Source of the DNA: an uncultured Flavobacteriales bacterium
Lineage (GTDB): Bacteria; Bacteroidota; Bacteroidia; Flavobacteriales; JBLHRE01
NCBI GenBank assembly: GCA_937139155.1
Contig: CAKZPI010000011.1
Location: 1 to 64,000, forward strand
Reading direction: 5' to 3'
Length of the DNA stretch: 64,000 bases
The notes under the pieces are model-generated. The model ran no database searches, was not told the origin of the DNA, and saw nothing but the letters and a program-made list of their open reading frames with translations. Shown piece after piece: positions 7,214 through 15,114 of the stretch (positions are counted from its first letter, which is position 1; every line of letters starts with the position of its first letter). The translations under genes were made by a program, and so were the position numbers.

Positions 7214-7550
7214 TGAGGTATCGAGGTTATGAGAGTGACTAGTGACTGGAAATCCTAAAAATGAGCACCTTAACACCTAAGCCATTCTCTCAACTATAAA
7301 CCCTCAACGATCAACTCTGAGTGACTAGTGACTAGATGTACTGAAATTGAGTGCATTAACACCTCAAGCACTAAACACCTCAACACCTCAACGACCTAAA
7401 CTAAGGCGCCAAAGCTTGTATAGCCTGGGTATTGTGAAACCTAAAGAGGAAATGCAGGGCAAATGAAGATGCCACTTGGAATAAGAATCAAAAAAAACTT
7501 AGTTTAACCCCTCAAAACTTCGAGATAAAAGTGAATGGGTTGCTTTTATT

Positions 7551-8099
7551 ATGAAAATGACACGAAAAACAAAAATATTGACCTTGTTGACCGTGATACT
7601 TATGTCCTGTTCGACTGACAAAAAAGAAACTATGACAACAGGACCCGACAAATTCACTTGGAACGTTCAACTCGCAGGTTACAATCACGACCAAGCTGAC
7701 CAAAGAGGAGAAACGGATTATCAAAACTTTATACAAGAATTTGACTCTTTCCCTTGGTTAGACCAAATTGAAAAGGCAAGTCAGTATCCCGACAAAGTAT
7801 CACCGACTATTTCAATTAAAGACTTAAAAACAGGAAAGGACTTTTGGATTTCAATGTCAGGCGACAGAACTAATCACGGATATATAATTGGATATATCTA
7901 CCCGAAAGAGAAAAAAGTATTTTTGGGATTAGGGAAAACAAAGCAAATAAGATGGTTAGAAATGCGGTTGACAGAAGATACCCAGACTGTAAGAGAGTTA
8001 ACCAAGCTATTTTTCGACAGGAACTATGACAGCTTTGAATCAAAAATCAGAAAATTAGAAGACTTCGGACAAATGCAAGCAGCAGATTTGGCCGACTAA
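7551..8099 (+). CDS. Orphan lipoprotein of unknown function
   Basis: A 182-residue protein. The signal peptide ends in a lipobox at LMSC (Cys at about residue 20), followed by a Lys/Thr-rich linker, so it is predicted to be lipid-anchored in the envelope. The mature part is hydrophilic and probably alpha/beta. Aromatic strands (DFWISMSGDRTNHGYIIGYI) precede a C-terminal charged helix rich in Phe, Arg and Lys. I recognise no family. It stands alone between the repeat region and palindrome H6, like a single-gene cassette. A role as immunity or surface-exclusion factor is possible but only a guess. Confidence 0.7.
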   Translation: MKMTRKTKILTLLTVILMSCSTDKKETMTTGPDKFTWNVQLAGYNHDQADQRGETDYQNFIQEFDSFPWLDQIEKASQYPDKVSPTISIKDLKTGKDFWISMSGDRTNHGYIIGYIYPKEKKVFLGLGKTKQIRWLEMRLTEDTQTVRELTKLFFDRNYDSFESKIRKLEDFGQMQAADLAD

Positions 8100-8118
8100 A
8101 TAAAGAAAGAAGAACGCG

Positions 8119-8274
8119 CTACAACACAGCATATAGCTTATGGCGGGTGAACGGCTACCAGCAAGGCTTTCGCTTCGTAGCCAGCTTTTGTTTCGGTGGC
8201 CAGGAAAGTGCTCCTGACGCTACGGTCAGGACAGGTTCGAAACCGCCACAAAGCCATATGCCAAACCGTTAGAC
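8119..8274. repeat. attC-like imperfect palindrome H6
   Basis: GCATATAGCTTATGGCGG (8129-8146) pairs with CCGCCACAAAGCCATATGC (8243-8261) through small bulges; further inner stems exist (GGCTAC with GTAGCC). GTTAGAC at 8268-8274 fits the integron core GTTRRRY. CTACAAC at 8119-8125 is the candidate left box, but it is not a good complement of GTTAAAC at H5, so this cassette fits the model less well than the Fic one. Confidence 0.5.
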
Positions 8275-8361
8275 CCAATACAAGTAACCAGAAGAAAATG
8301 GATGTCGGAAACCGATATAACCATAGAAAGTATTGAGGAACTCTGACCGGAGCGTCGGAGG
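8268..8361. repeat. 94-bp direct repeat, copy 2
   Basis: Second copy of 6355-6448, again starting exactly at a GTTRRRY box (GTTAGAC) at the right end of an attC-like palindrome. Confidence 0.8.
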
Positions 8362-8642
8362 AATTGGGAGGTGAGGTAAACGAATGATCCGTAATTAATT
8401 ATAAGCTGGTAATCGGGTTTGCACTGGCCTAAACTCCTCAACAACTAAACACCTCAACAATTCCATCAACTATAAACCCTCAACCATCAACTCTGAGTGA
8501 CTAGTGACTGTATGTGCTGAAATTGAGTGCATTAACATCTCAGCACCTCAACGCCTCAACACCTCAACGCCTCAACCCTTTAAACCCACCCGATTTTAGC
8601 TTGATGATTTCCAATATTTTAAGATTTCTCCTCGGCCTTTCG

Positions 8643-8650
8643 TACTTTTG
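8643..8650 (+). promoter_or_regulatory. -7 box of dusB, abutting the start
   Basis: TACTTTTG fits TAnnTTTG, and six bases (CCGGCC) later comes ATG at 8657. This supports ATG 8657 over the TTG at 8648, which lies inside the box. Confidence 0.65.
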
Positions 8651-8656
8651 CCGGCC

Positions 8657-9643
8657 ATGACGAAAATTGGAAATATAGAACTGGGTGATTTCCCGCTTTT
8701 GCTTGCTCCTATGGAGGACGTAAGCGATCCGCCTTTCCGGAAACTCTGCAAGGAGAACGGGGCAGATTTGATGTATACCGAGTTCATTTCCTCTGAAGGC
8801 TTGATTCGGGATGCAGCCAAAAGCGTTCAAAAACTCGACATTTTCGAATACGAACGTCCGGTGGGAATTCAGATTTTCGGAAATGAAATTGAGTCGATGC
8901 GCCAAGCTGCTGAAATCTGTACCCAGGCTCAACCAGATATTCTCGACATTAATTATGGATGCCCCGTTAAGAAAGTGGCATGTAAAGGGGCCGGAGCAGG
9001 AATCTTGCAAGACATTCCGAAAATGGTCAAAATGACCGCCGAAATTGTGAAAAGCACCCACCTTCCGGTTACCGTTAAAACCCGATTGGGGTGGAGTGAA
9101 AGCACAAAGTATATTGTAGAAGTTGCGGAAAGACTTCAGGATGTGGGCATTCAGGCCATATCCATTCACGGAAGAACCCGCGTTCAGATGTATAAAGGGG
9201 AAGCCGACTGGACCCTAATTGGAGATGTGAAAAACAACCCAAGAATGAAAATCCCCGTCTTTGGAAACGGTGACGTTGATAGCGGCCCGAAAGCCCTTGA
9301 AATGAAGAATAAGTTTGGGGTGGATGGAATCATGATTGGAAGGGCTAGCATTGGTTATCCATGGATTTTCAATGAAATCAAAGCCTATCTAAACGACCGG
9401 AGTGAATTGCCTGAACCAGACTTGAAAGAAAGGGTTCGTGTGGCAAGAGCCCATTTGCAAATGAGCATCGACTGGAAAGGTGAATTGGTGGGTATTCGGG
9501 AGATGCGTAGGCATTATTCAAACTATTTCCGAGGCATCCCGAATTTTAAACCCTTCCGACAAGTCTTGGTAACTTCCGATTCAGTGGAGGAAGTCATGTC
9601 TACCCTCGATTCAATTGCCGAGCATTTTGCTCAAACGGCCTAA
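8657..9643 (+). CDS. dusB: tRNA-dihydrouridine synthase B
   Basis: A 328-residue FMN enzyme that reduces uridine to dihydrouridine in the tRNA D-loop using NADPH. The TIM-barrel signature is complete: LLLAPMEDVSDPPFR near residue 15, the catalytic Cys102 in NYGCPVKKV, TVKTRLGW, SIHGRTRVQMYKG, and the FMN-phosphate loop GIMIGRASIGYPW. Length is normal. I use ATG 8657 because the promoter box occupies the upstream TTG. The stop overlaps the stop of the convergent permease gene by 4 bp. Confidence 0.95.
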   Translation: MTKIGNIELGDFPLLLAPMEDVSDPPFRKLCKENGADLMYTEFISSEGLIRDAAKSVQKLDIFEYERPVGIQIFGNEIESMRQAAEICTQAQPDILDINYGCPVKKVACKGAGAGILQDIPKMVKMTAEIVKSTHLPVTVKTRLGWSESTKYIVEVAERLQDVGIQAISIHGRTRVQMYKGEADWTLIGDVKNNPRMKIPVFGNGDVDSGPKALEMKNKFGVDGIMIGRASIGYPWIFNEIKAYLNDRSELPEPDLKERVRVARAHLQMSIDWKGELVGIREMRRHYSNYFRGIPNFKPFRQVLVTSDSVEEVMSTLDSIAEHFAQTA

Positions 9644-10845
9644 ATCATTTCCTTGATTCGTTTTACCGGTATTAAGGCGCTCAATCCTCCCATAATCCAA
9701 ACCGTAAGTATGCCCAATAAAACGGTCTGAAAGTTTAGGTCTACCGGATATGCATTCACTAAGAAATTTCCTCCATTCCCCATTTGAACCCAACCATAGG
9801 TTTCTTGTCCCCAGGCAATTAAGCTCCCTAAAACAGCTCCTACTAATCCCCCTATGCTTGACATAAGCATGCCTTGCCACCAAAATACCGCCCGTACCTG
9901 ACGGAGGTTTGCTCCCATGGCTTGAAGGGAAAAGATCTCCTTCCGCTTATCCAAAATCACCATAGCCAATGATCCAATCAAATTGAAGGTGGCAATGAAT
10001 AGAATGAAGGTGAAAATTAAATAAACCGCCCATTTCTCAATGGCCATGACCCGAGTCAAAAATGCATGTTGCTCGCCCCGGTCCAAAATCACATAATCAG
10101 ACCCGTACCGGTGTTGTAATTCATTTTTAAAACCCTTCGCATCAATACCCTCCTTCAATTCTACTTCCAACCAAGAATATCGATTGTATTGATTGGTCCA
10201 GTTTTGAAGTAGGTTCAAATCCATCAAAGCATATGCTCCGTCAAACTCACCTTGAATTTGAAATACGCCAGAGGGATTTGCTTTATGAATGCTAAAAGCT
10301 TGGTCAGGCCGTATGCTCAATCCGTCCTTATCCACCGGAAGGTGAATTTCAATGGCCTTGGCCCCTCGCCTTGAAAGGGAATAATTAAGGTAATAGGCTA
10401 AGCCTTGGCCGATTAAAACCTCGTAATTATTGGGGTCAAACTGGCTTCCGTACCTCAAATAATCTTGAAAGGGATGAAGTTGGAAATAATGGGAGTCAAC
10501 CCCCAGTACCTTGGCCACATACTCCTCCTCACCATGGGTGAAAAGGGCTTTTTCTTCGTAGGCTTTGGAGAGGAACTGAATTTCTTCAAAACCCTTCAAG
10601 CTATGGTAAAGGCTGTCGGATTCTATGTATTTCCCCAGGGCCGGGGTGATTTTCAAATCGGGGTCAACCCGATCATAAAGACCCTCAATCAATTGGGCAA
10701 AGCCGCCAAAGACCGAAAGAACCACAATGAGTGCCGCAGTTCCTAAGGAAATGCCAACAACCGAAATCAAGGAAATAAGGTGAATGGCTGTCTTTCTTTT
10801 CCGGCTAAATACATAGCGCAGAGCGATAAACAGCGAGGCCCTCAT
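9640..10845 (-). CDS. ABC transporter permease, LolC/LolE-like
   Basis: A 401-residue FtsX-family permease. TM1 is at about residues 20-45 (HLISLISVVGISLGTAALIVVLSVFGG). A large periplasmic MacB-like domain covers about 50-265, and three C-terminal helices span about 270-395, the LolC/E arrangement. Such permeases work with a LolD-type ATPase to release lipoproteins from the inner membrane; no ATPase gene is adjacent. It is last in the operon rbfA-methyltransferase-permease. Its ATG overlaps the methyltransferase stop by one base (TAATG), so translation is coupled. Confidence 0.82.
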   Translation of the reverse strand: MRASLFIALRYVFSRKRKTAIHLISLISVVGISLGTAALIVVLSVFGGFAQLIEGLYDRVDPDLKITPALGKYIESDSLYHSLKGFEEIQFLSKAYEEKALFTHGEEEYVAKVLGVDSHYFQLHPFQDYLRYGSQFDPNNYEVLIGQGLAYYLNYSLSRRGAKAIEIHLPVDKDGLSIRPDQAFSIHKANPSGVFQIQGEFDGAYALMDLNLLQNWTNQYNRYSWLEVELKEGIDAKGFKNELQHRYGSDYVILDRGEQHAFLTRVMAIEKWAVYLIFTFILFIATFNLIGSLAMVILDKRKEIFSLQAMGANLRQVRAVFWWQGMLMSSIGGLVGAVLGSLIAWGQETYGWVQMGNGGNFLVNAYPVDLNFQTVLLGILTVWIMGGLSALIPVKRIKEMI

Positions 10846-11654
10846 TATTTCCAGGCTTTTACAATTAAGCCTGTACCGGTTTTATGGTTTCCATTTACAT
10901 CCAGCCAATTTAAAACAAATGAAATGGGATAAGCGATGAGGTAATAAAATGGAAGGATCACAAAGAATAGCTTCGAGACTCCAAGCATAAGTATGGGGTA
11001 TTTCATAGACAACCTCCAGGAAATTTTTCCGGGGGCTCCGTAGGAATACCTGGCCTCCACCTTTGAGAATCCTGATGATTTCAGCTTTTCTTCAATTTCG
11101 TGAATGTTGTAACCATCTCGAACGTGCTCTTCAATGAAGCTCTCATCTGAGTCGCCATGAACATCTGAACCACCTTGGTCTGACGGAGTAGAAATTAAGA
11201 GCATGGCCCCTGGTTTCATAGACGCCACAAAGTTTTTAAACACCTGAACGTCTTCCAGGATATGCTCCATCACATCCACAGATAAGACGAGGTCAAACTG
11301 AGGTTCGGTTGAAAACTTGGTGAGGTCGCCAACCTGAAATTTTACCCGGTTAGACCAACCCAGTTTTTCCATGAAATTATTGCAGTCGGCAACCTGCTCT
11401 TCTTTCACATCCACGGCCAGGATTTCATTTTTCTTGTTCAGTTTTGCCATCCTATAGGTGTACTGCCCGAATCCAGAACCGGCATCCAAAACTTTAACAC
11501 CTGCGGGATTGGACCTGAAAAAGGCACGTAATTCTTTGTTTACATGCCAAGCCCTTAATAGAAGGAGGTCTAGAAGTTTGTAAAATGTTTTTCTAAGTCC
11601 GGGACTTTGATTGAAAACCTTACCAAGGCTTCTTTTAATCGGATCGTACTGCAT
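10845..11654 (-). CDS. Class I SAM-dependent methyltransferase
   Basis: A 269-residue protein with Rossmann-type SAM motifs: motif I VLDAGSGFGQYT (about residues 54-65), acidic post-I AVDVKEEQ, GDLTKF, and motif IV VLSVDVMEHI. The C-terminal 60 residues contain a hydrophobic stretch (LFFVILPFYYLIAYPISFVL), suggesting membrane association. The substrate cannot be told from sequence; ubiquinone-type or lipid methyltransferases look alike. It lies three bases after rbfA and overlaps the permease by one base, so all three are one operon. Confidence 0.8.
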   Translation of the reverse strand: MQYDPIKRSLGKVFNQSPGLRKTFYKLLDLLLLRAWHVNKELRAFFRSNPAGVKVLDAGSGFGQYTYRMAKLNKKNEILAVDVKEEQVADCNNFMEKLGWSNRVKFQVGDLTKFSTEPQFDLVLSVDVMEHILEDVQVFKNFVASMKPGAMLLISTPSDQGGSDVHGDSDESFIEEHVRDGYNIHEIEEKLKSSGFSKVEARYSYGAPGKISWRLSMKYPILMLGVSKLFFVILPFYYLIAYPISFVLNWLDVNGNHKTGTGLIVKAWK

Positions 11655-11657
11655 GGT

Positions 11658-12017
11658 TTATTCAATGGGGTTCTCGCCTTCTCCTCGAAGTAGGCGGTCA
11701 ATGTTTTCTTCGTAGTCAAGAGAATCGTCCAGGTAGAAATGCAATTCAGGAACCACACGTAATTGGTGACGAGTTCTTTTCCCTAATTCTCCGCGAATTT
11801 TTGATTTGTTCTGGTTGATTCCGTTCAATTTTTCCTTGGCATCGTCGGATGGAAATATGCTAATATAGATTCGTGCAGAGCCTAAATCCGGACTCATACG
11901 AATTCGGGTAACCGAAACCATTACCCCTGGAGCGATGGTATTACCCTCACGCACAAAGATTTCTGCCAAATCCTTCTGAATTAGCTGGGCTACTTTTTCT
12001 GATCTATTTCCTGCCAT
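11658..12017 (-). CDS. rbfA: 30S ribosome-binding factor A
   Basis: A 119-residue RbfA, a KH-like protein that matures the 16S rRNA 5' end and is needed at low temperature. Family features visible are SEKVAQLIQKDLAEIF at the N-terminus, VSVTRIRMSPDLGSARIYISIF, and the final LHFYLDDSLDYEENIDRLL. ATG 12017 is chosen over TTG 12026 because a -7 box ends six bases before it. It heads a three-gene operon and is divergent from the ABC exporter, with promoters 30 bp apart. Confidence 0.93.
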   Translation of the reverse strand: MAGNRSEKVAQLIQKDLAEIFVREGNTIAPGVMVSVTRIRMSPDLGSARIYISIFPSDDAKEKLNGINQNKSKIRGELGKRTRHQLRVVPELHFYLDDSLDYEENIDRLLRGEGENPIE

Positions 12018-12023
12018 AGCCGG

Positions 12024-12031
12024 CAAATATA
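12024..12031 (-). promoter_or_regulatory. -7 box of the rbfA operon
   Basis: On the minus strand this reads TATATTTG, then CCGGCT, then ATG. The six-base spacing leaves essentially no 5' leader. Confidence 0.65.
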
Positions 12032-12060
12032 TTGATTATCATGCTGCCCTCGGCTTTCTC

Positions 12061-12068
12061 TATATTTG
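12061..12068 (+). promoter_or_regulatory. -7 box of the ABC exporter
   Basis: TATATTTG is followed by CGGCC and ATG 12074. The longer open frame starting TTG 12032 would begin upstream of this box and is rejected. Confidence 0.65.
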
Positions 12069-12073
12069 CGGCC

Positions 12074-13894
12074 ATGAAGCCATTTTTAAGAATACTAGCT
12101 TATATCAAGCCCTATCGGAATTATGCCATCTTAAACATCCTGCTAAATTTATTTGCAGTTTTGTTTTCCTTGGTGTCAATTACCATGATAATACCCTTTT
12201 TGGGGATATTAATCGGCACCGTTGACCCGGTTCAAACCCTTCCTGAATTCTCAGGGTCTCCGGCTTATTTTAAAGACTACCTTTATTATCAAATCACCCA
12301 AATTGTTCAAAATAAGGGGCAAATTTCTGCCCTTGGTTTTGTCTGCATCTTGGTTTCTGCTTCTTTCTTCATGCGGAATTTCTTCCGATATTTTGCTCAG
12401 TTCTTTTTGGCACCACTTCGGCAAGGAATCGTTCGTGACATCCGACAAAAGGTACATACCAAGGTTTTGCAGCTCCCAGTTTCCTATTTCACCGAGAAAA
12501 GAAAAGGAGATATTATTGCTCGAATGAGCTCTGATGTGGTAGAAATTGAAACTTCGGTGATTTCAACCTTGGAGGTTTTGGTTCGTGACCCCCTAACCAT
12601 AGTTACTTTTACCATTACGCTTTTCGCGATGAGCCCAGAACTCACCCTCTTTGTGTTCTTGGTTTTCCCCATTGCCGGTTTTATTATTGGTAAAATTGGA
12701 AGAAGCTTGAAACGAACTTCTACCAAGGCTCAGAATCAATTGGGGAAAATTTTAGCCATGATTGAGGAAAACGTTGGAGGTTTAAGGGTGATCAAAGCAT
12801 TCAAGGCAGAACCATTGATTGACCAAAGTTTTGGGAAGGAAAATGAGCGCTACCGAACCATTTCTGTACGCATGTTCCGAAAACGAAATTTGGCTTCTCC
12901 TACCTCTGAGTTTTTAAGCATTACAACCCTTTCAACGGTGATGTGGTTTGGGGGCAAACTGGTCTTAGAAGAGCAAAGCCTTTCGCCCGATGTTTTCATG
13001 GGGTACATCACCCTTTTCTCCCAAATGATCTCTCCAGCTAAGTCCTTAACCTCTGCCTTCTATAGCATTCAGAAAGGAAATGCAGCCTCTGACCGGATCA
13101 TTGAAGTTTTGGATGCCCATAACCCCATTGTTGACCCTGTGGAGCCTAAATCATTGGATAAATTGAATCAATCAATACAATTCAAGGATATGTATTTTGG
13201 CTACGGAGAAAAACACGTGCTGAAGAACATAAACCTCGAAATTCCGGCGGGTAAATCCTATGCTCTGGTGGGACAGTCAGGTTCAGGAAAAACCAGCATG
13301 ACCCATTTGGTTCCTAGGTTTTATGATGTTGACCAAGGGGGTGTTTATTTGGATGGAATCAATGTAAAGGATTTAAAGCTAGACTCGCTAAGAGGATTGA
13401 TTGGTATGGTAACCCAAGACTCCATTCTTTTCCACGACAGCATTGCCCGAAACATTGGCCTAGGTAAGCCCGACGCAAGCATGGATGAAATTCAAGAGGC
13501 GGCCAAAATTGCCAATGCCCATGATTTCATTCTGGAATTACCTGAGGGCTATGATACCAACATCGGAGATGGAGGAAATCGATTAAGTGGTGGACAAAAA
13601 CAAAGAATTGCCATTGCTCGTGCTGTACTGGTTGATCCAAAGATTTTAATTTTGGATGAGGCTACCTCGGCCCTGGATACCGAATCAGAACGCTTGGTGC
13701 AGGATGCCTTGGAGAAATTAATGAAGAACAGAACCTCATTGGTTGTGGCTCATAGGCTGAGTACGGTTCAACATTGCGATGCCATTGTTGTCTTGCACCA
13801 GGGTGAAATAGTGGAGATTGGCTCACATGAAGAACTTAGTCAAAAGCCTCAGGGAGTTTACCGCAAACTATTGACCATGCAAAACCTTGAATAA
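12074..13894 (+). CDS. ABC exporter (MsbA-like)
   Basis: A 606-residue half-transporter with both modules fused. Six transmembrane helices lie in about residues 15-320, including FTEKRKGDIIARMSSDVVEIE before the coupling region. The ATPase domain (about 355-600) has Walker A GQSGSGKTSM, Q-loop VTQD, signature LSGGQKQR, Walker B ILILDEATSALD and H-loop VAHR. It acts as a homodimeric exporter of lipid A or other lipids; MsbA is the closest textbook relative, but the cargo is unproven. It overlaps the next gene by one base (TAATG). Confidence 0.88.
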   Translation: MKPFLRILAYIKPYRNYAILNILLNLFAVLFSLVSITMIIPFLGILIGTVDPVQTLPEFSGSPAYFKDYLYYQITQIVQNKGQISALGFVCILVSASFFMRNFFRYFAQFFLAPLRQGIVRDIRQKVHTKVLQLPVSYFTEKRKGDIIARMSSDVVEIETSVISTLEVLVRDPLTIVTFTITLFAMSPELTLFVFLVFPIAGFIIGKIGRSLKRTSTKAQNQLGKILAMIEENVGGLRVIKAFKAEPLIDQSFGKENERYRTISVRMFRKRNLASPTSEFLSITTLSTVMWFGGKLVLEEQSLSPDVFMGYITLFSQMISPAKSLTSAFYSIQKGNAASDRIIEVLDAHNPIVDPVEPKSLDKLNQSIQFKDMYFGYGEKHVLKNINLEIPAGKSYALVGQSGSGKTSMTHLVPRFYDVDQGGVYLDGINVKDLKLDSLRGLIGMVTQDSILFHDSIARNIGLGKPDASMDEIQEAAKIANAHDFILELPEGYDTNIGDGGNRLSGGQKQRIAIARAVLVDPKILILDEATSALDTESERLVQDALEKLMKNRTSLVVAHRLSTVQHCDAIVVLHQGEIVEIGSHEELSQKPQGVYRKLLTMQNLE

Positions 13895-14292
13895 TGAGAA
13901 AGATTGAACATTTAGGAATTGCCGTTTCCGATTTAGAGAAAAGCAATGCGCTTATTGCTAAGCTTTTAGGCAGGGAGCCATATAAAGAAGAATCGGTTGA
14001 ATCAGAAGGGGTAACCACGAGCTTTTTTGAGCTAGGAGAGTCTAAAATTGAATTGGTTGCTTCCGAAAAGCCAGGCTCGGCAATTGATAAATTCATTGCT
14101 AAAAAAGGGGAAGGAATCCATCACATTGCCATGGCCGTGGATGATATTCATGCCGAAATGAGGCGACTCAAAGAGGAAGGTTTCATTCTTTTGAACGAGA
14201 AACCCAAAAAAGGAGCGGATAATAAGCTGATTTGCTTCCTTCACCCCAAGTCTACCAATGGCGTATTGGTAGAGCTTTGTCAGGATGCCTAG
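13894..14292 (+). CDS. mce: Methylmalonyl-CoA epimerase
   Basis: A 132-residue protein of the vicinal-oxygen-chelate fold. It interconverts (2R)- and (2S)-methylmalonyl-CoA between propionyl-CoA carboxylation and the B12 mutase. Visible features are IEHLGIAVSDLEKSN (metal His5), the FFELGESKIELVASE strand with a metal Glu, GEGIHHIAMAVDDI with the second His pair, and the final FLHPKSTNGVLVELCQ Glu. Length is typical. Translation is coupled to the ABC exporter by the one-base overlap. A carboxylase beta subunit at 21.4 kb is a likely partner. Confidence 0.92.
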   Translation: MRKIEHLGIAVSDLEKSNALIAKLLGREPYKEESVESEGVTTSFFELGESKIELVASEKPGSAIDKFIAKKGEGIHHIAMAVDDIHAEMRRLKEEGFILLNEKPKKGADNKLICFLHPKSTNGVLVELCQDA

Positions 14293-14300
14293 GGAATTAC

Positions 14301-14924
14301 CTAGAGGTCTTTGAGAAACTCAAGAACATCCTTGTCCTCGGTCAGGTGGTTGGCATTCCAGTCCAATTTATGAGCCGTCTCTATATGCTGAGGTGAATCA
14401 TCGATGTACCATATTTCTTTGGCTTCATAGCCGATGGTCTCTTGAACAAACTCGAAAATATTGGGGTCAGGTTTCCGCATTCCAACCTCATAAGATAGGA
14501 AAACCTGGTTAAAAAGCCCTTCAAATTCTGCCCAGTTTACTGGGTCGTGATAGTTTTTTCGGCAATACTCAATATGGGTATGGTTGGTGTTTGAAAGCAA
14601 GAAAAGGGGATAGGATTCCTTGAGCTTTTTCAATGCATTTAACCTTTCCATAGGAAAATCGAGCAACATCGAGTTCCAAGCCTCCAAGATTTGCTCACGA
14701 TTGGCGTTTTCTTGACAAAGGACCTCCATTTCGTCAAGCCATTGGCCTTCAGAGATTTCACCTTTTTCAAATTTTTCAAAAAGCATAGATTGCTGGGCTT
14801 TTGAGAATTGAATTTCAGGATTAGGAACTCCCAGAGATCGGAAGCGCTCAATGGTTTTTTGGTAGGAAATATTTAGTAAAACTCCACCGAGGTCAAAAAC
14901 TAGGGCCTTTATGCGATTTGCCAT
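14301..14924 (-). CDS. HAD-family hydrolase (YihX-like phosphatase)
   Basis: A 207-residue HAD-superfamily phosphatase with a helical cap after motif I. Motif I reads FDLGGVL: the nucleophile Asp11 is present and the second Asp of the usual DxD is Gly, as in YihX-type glucose-1-phosphatases. Motif II (LLSNTN), the motif III Lys (GMRKPD) and motif IV (WYIDDSPQHIETA) are complete. The substrate is uncertain, probably a sugar phosphate. It is convergent with mce (8 bp apart) and divergent from the tRNA gene. Confidence 0.85.
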   Translation of the reverse strand: MANRIKALVFDLGGVLLNISYQKTIERFRSLGVPNPEIQFSKAQQSMLFEKFEKGEISEGQWLDEMEVLCQENANREQILEAWNSMLLDFPMERLNALKKLKESYPLFLLSNTNHTHIEYCRKNYHDPVNWAEFEGLFNQVFLSYEVGMRKPDPNIFEFVQETIGYEAKEIWYIDDSPQHIETAHKLDWNANHLTEDKDVLEFLKDL

Positions 14925-14993
14925 TCTATTTATGCTTCATATTGAGTTGCAAATTTGTAATATTGCGCCCAGAAAAGGAAGACTTCTTTTTCG

Positions 14994-15067
14994 GGGCTCG
15001 TAGCTCAGTTGGTTAGAGCAGCAGACTCATAATCTGAAGGTCGCGGGTTCAATTCCTGCCGGGCCCA
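14994..15067 (+). tRNA. tRNA-Met (CAT anticodon)
   Basis: A 74-nt cloverleaf: acceptor GGGCTCG with CGGGCCC (one T-G pair), D stem GCTC/GAGC, anticodon loop CTCATAA (anticodon CAT), T arm GCGGG-TTCAATT-CCTGC, and discriminator A. CCA is not encoded. The first acceptor pair is a normal G-C pair, so it is not the initiator form. It could be elongator Met or the Ile2 tRNA with a lysidine-modified anticodon; I cannot separate these by eye. Confidence 0.92.
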
Positions 15068-15079
15068 CACTTCTTTTAA

Positions 15080-15114
15080 GGTATTAGGAAATAGGTATTG
15101 GGAACTAGGGGGTT
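15080..15114. repeat. GGTACTA-type heptamer block, copy 1 of 3
   Basis: Five units in strict 7-bp register: GGTATTA, GGAAATA, GGTATTG, GGAACTA, GGGGGTT. Further copies begin at 15243 and 15441, and one at 6925 in the accessory region. Confidence 0.75.

Larger units (their letters stand above)
6296..7550. other. 1.25-kb noncoding region of nested short repeats
   Basis: Apart from palindrome H5, this stretch is built almost entirely from repeated blocks: heptamer tracts (GTGACTA, GGGAATA/C, GGTACTA, CCAATAG, ACTATAA/CCTCAAC) and octamer tracts (CTCAACGA-like). These blocks recur within longer direct repeats. Seven- and eight-base periods do not keep a reading frame, and no credible gene is present. 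The last about 100 bp lead into the lipoprotein gene. Confidence 0.8.
8100..8656. other. Noncoding stretch with palindrome H6 and repeats
   Basis: It holds palindrome H6, the second copy of the 94-bp repeat, and a further cluster of TATAAAC/CCTCAAC heptamers, a TGAGTGACTAGTGACT block and CCTCAACG octamers (about 8410-8580). I see no gene. The last 15 bp contain the dusB promoter. Confidence 0.75.

Noticed and set aside
6106..7276. Short minus-strand open frames across the Fic end and the repeat region
   Set aside because: They run through the palindrome and heptamer repeats, where a 7-bp period would scramble the frame; no motifs.
6428..7400. CRISPR-like array
   Set aside because: Repeat units are 7 or 8 bp and contiguous, with no 20-50 bp repeats, unique spacers or cas genes.
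8648..8656. TTG start for dusB
   Set aside because: It lies within the TACTTTTG promoter box; ATG 8657 gives the family N-terminus.
3769..8656. Transposon or prophage insertion
   Set aside because: No transposase, integrase, terminal inverted repeats of IS type or phage structural genes are visible; the palindromes fit attC-like sites better.
8564..9169. 201-codon minus-strand frame opposite dusB
   Set aside because: It is the antisense shadow of a clear dusB and crosses its promoter and the repeat cluster.
12032..12073. Upstream TTG start for the ABC exporter
   Set aside because: It would place the promoter box inside the coding region and add 14 residues not seen in the family.
14994..15067. 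Calling the tRNA an initiator tRNA
   Set aside because: The first acceptor pair is G-C, whereas initiators have an unpaired first position.
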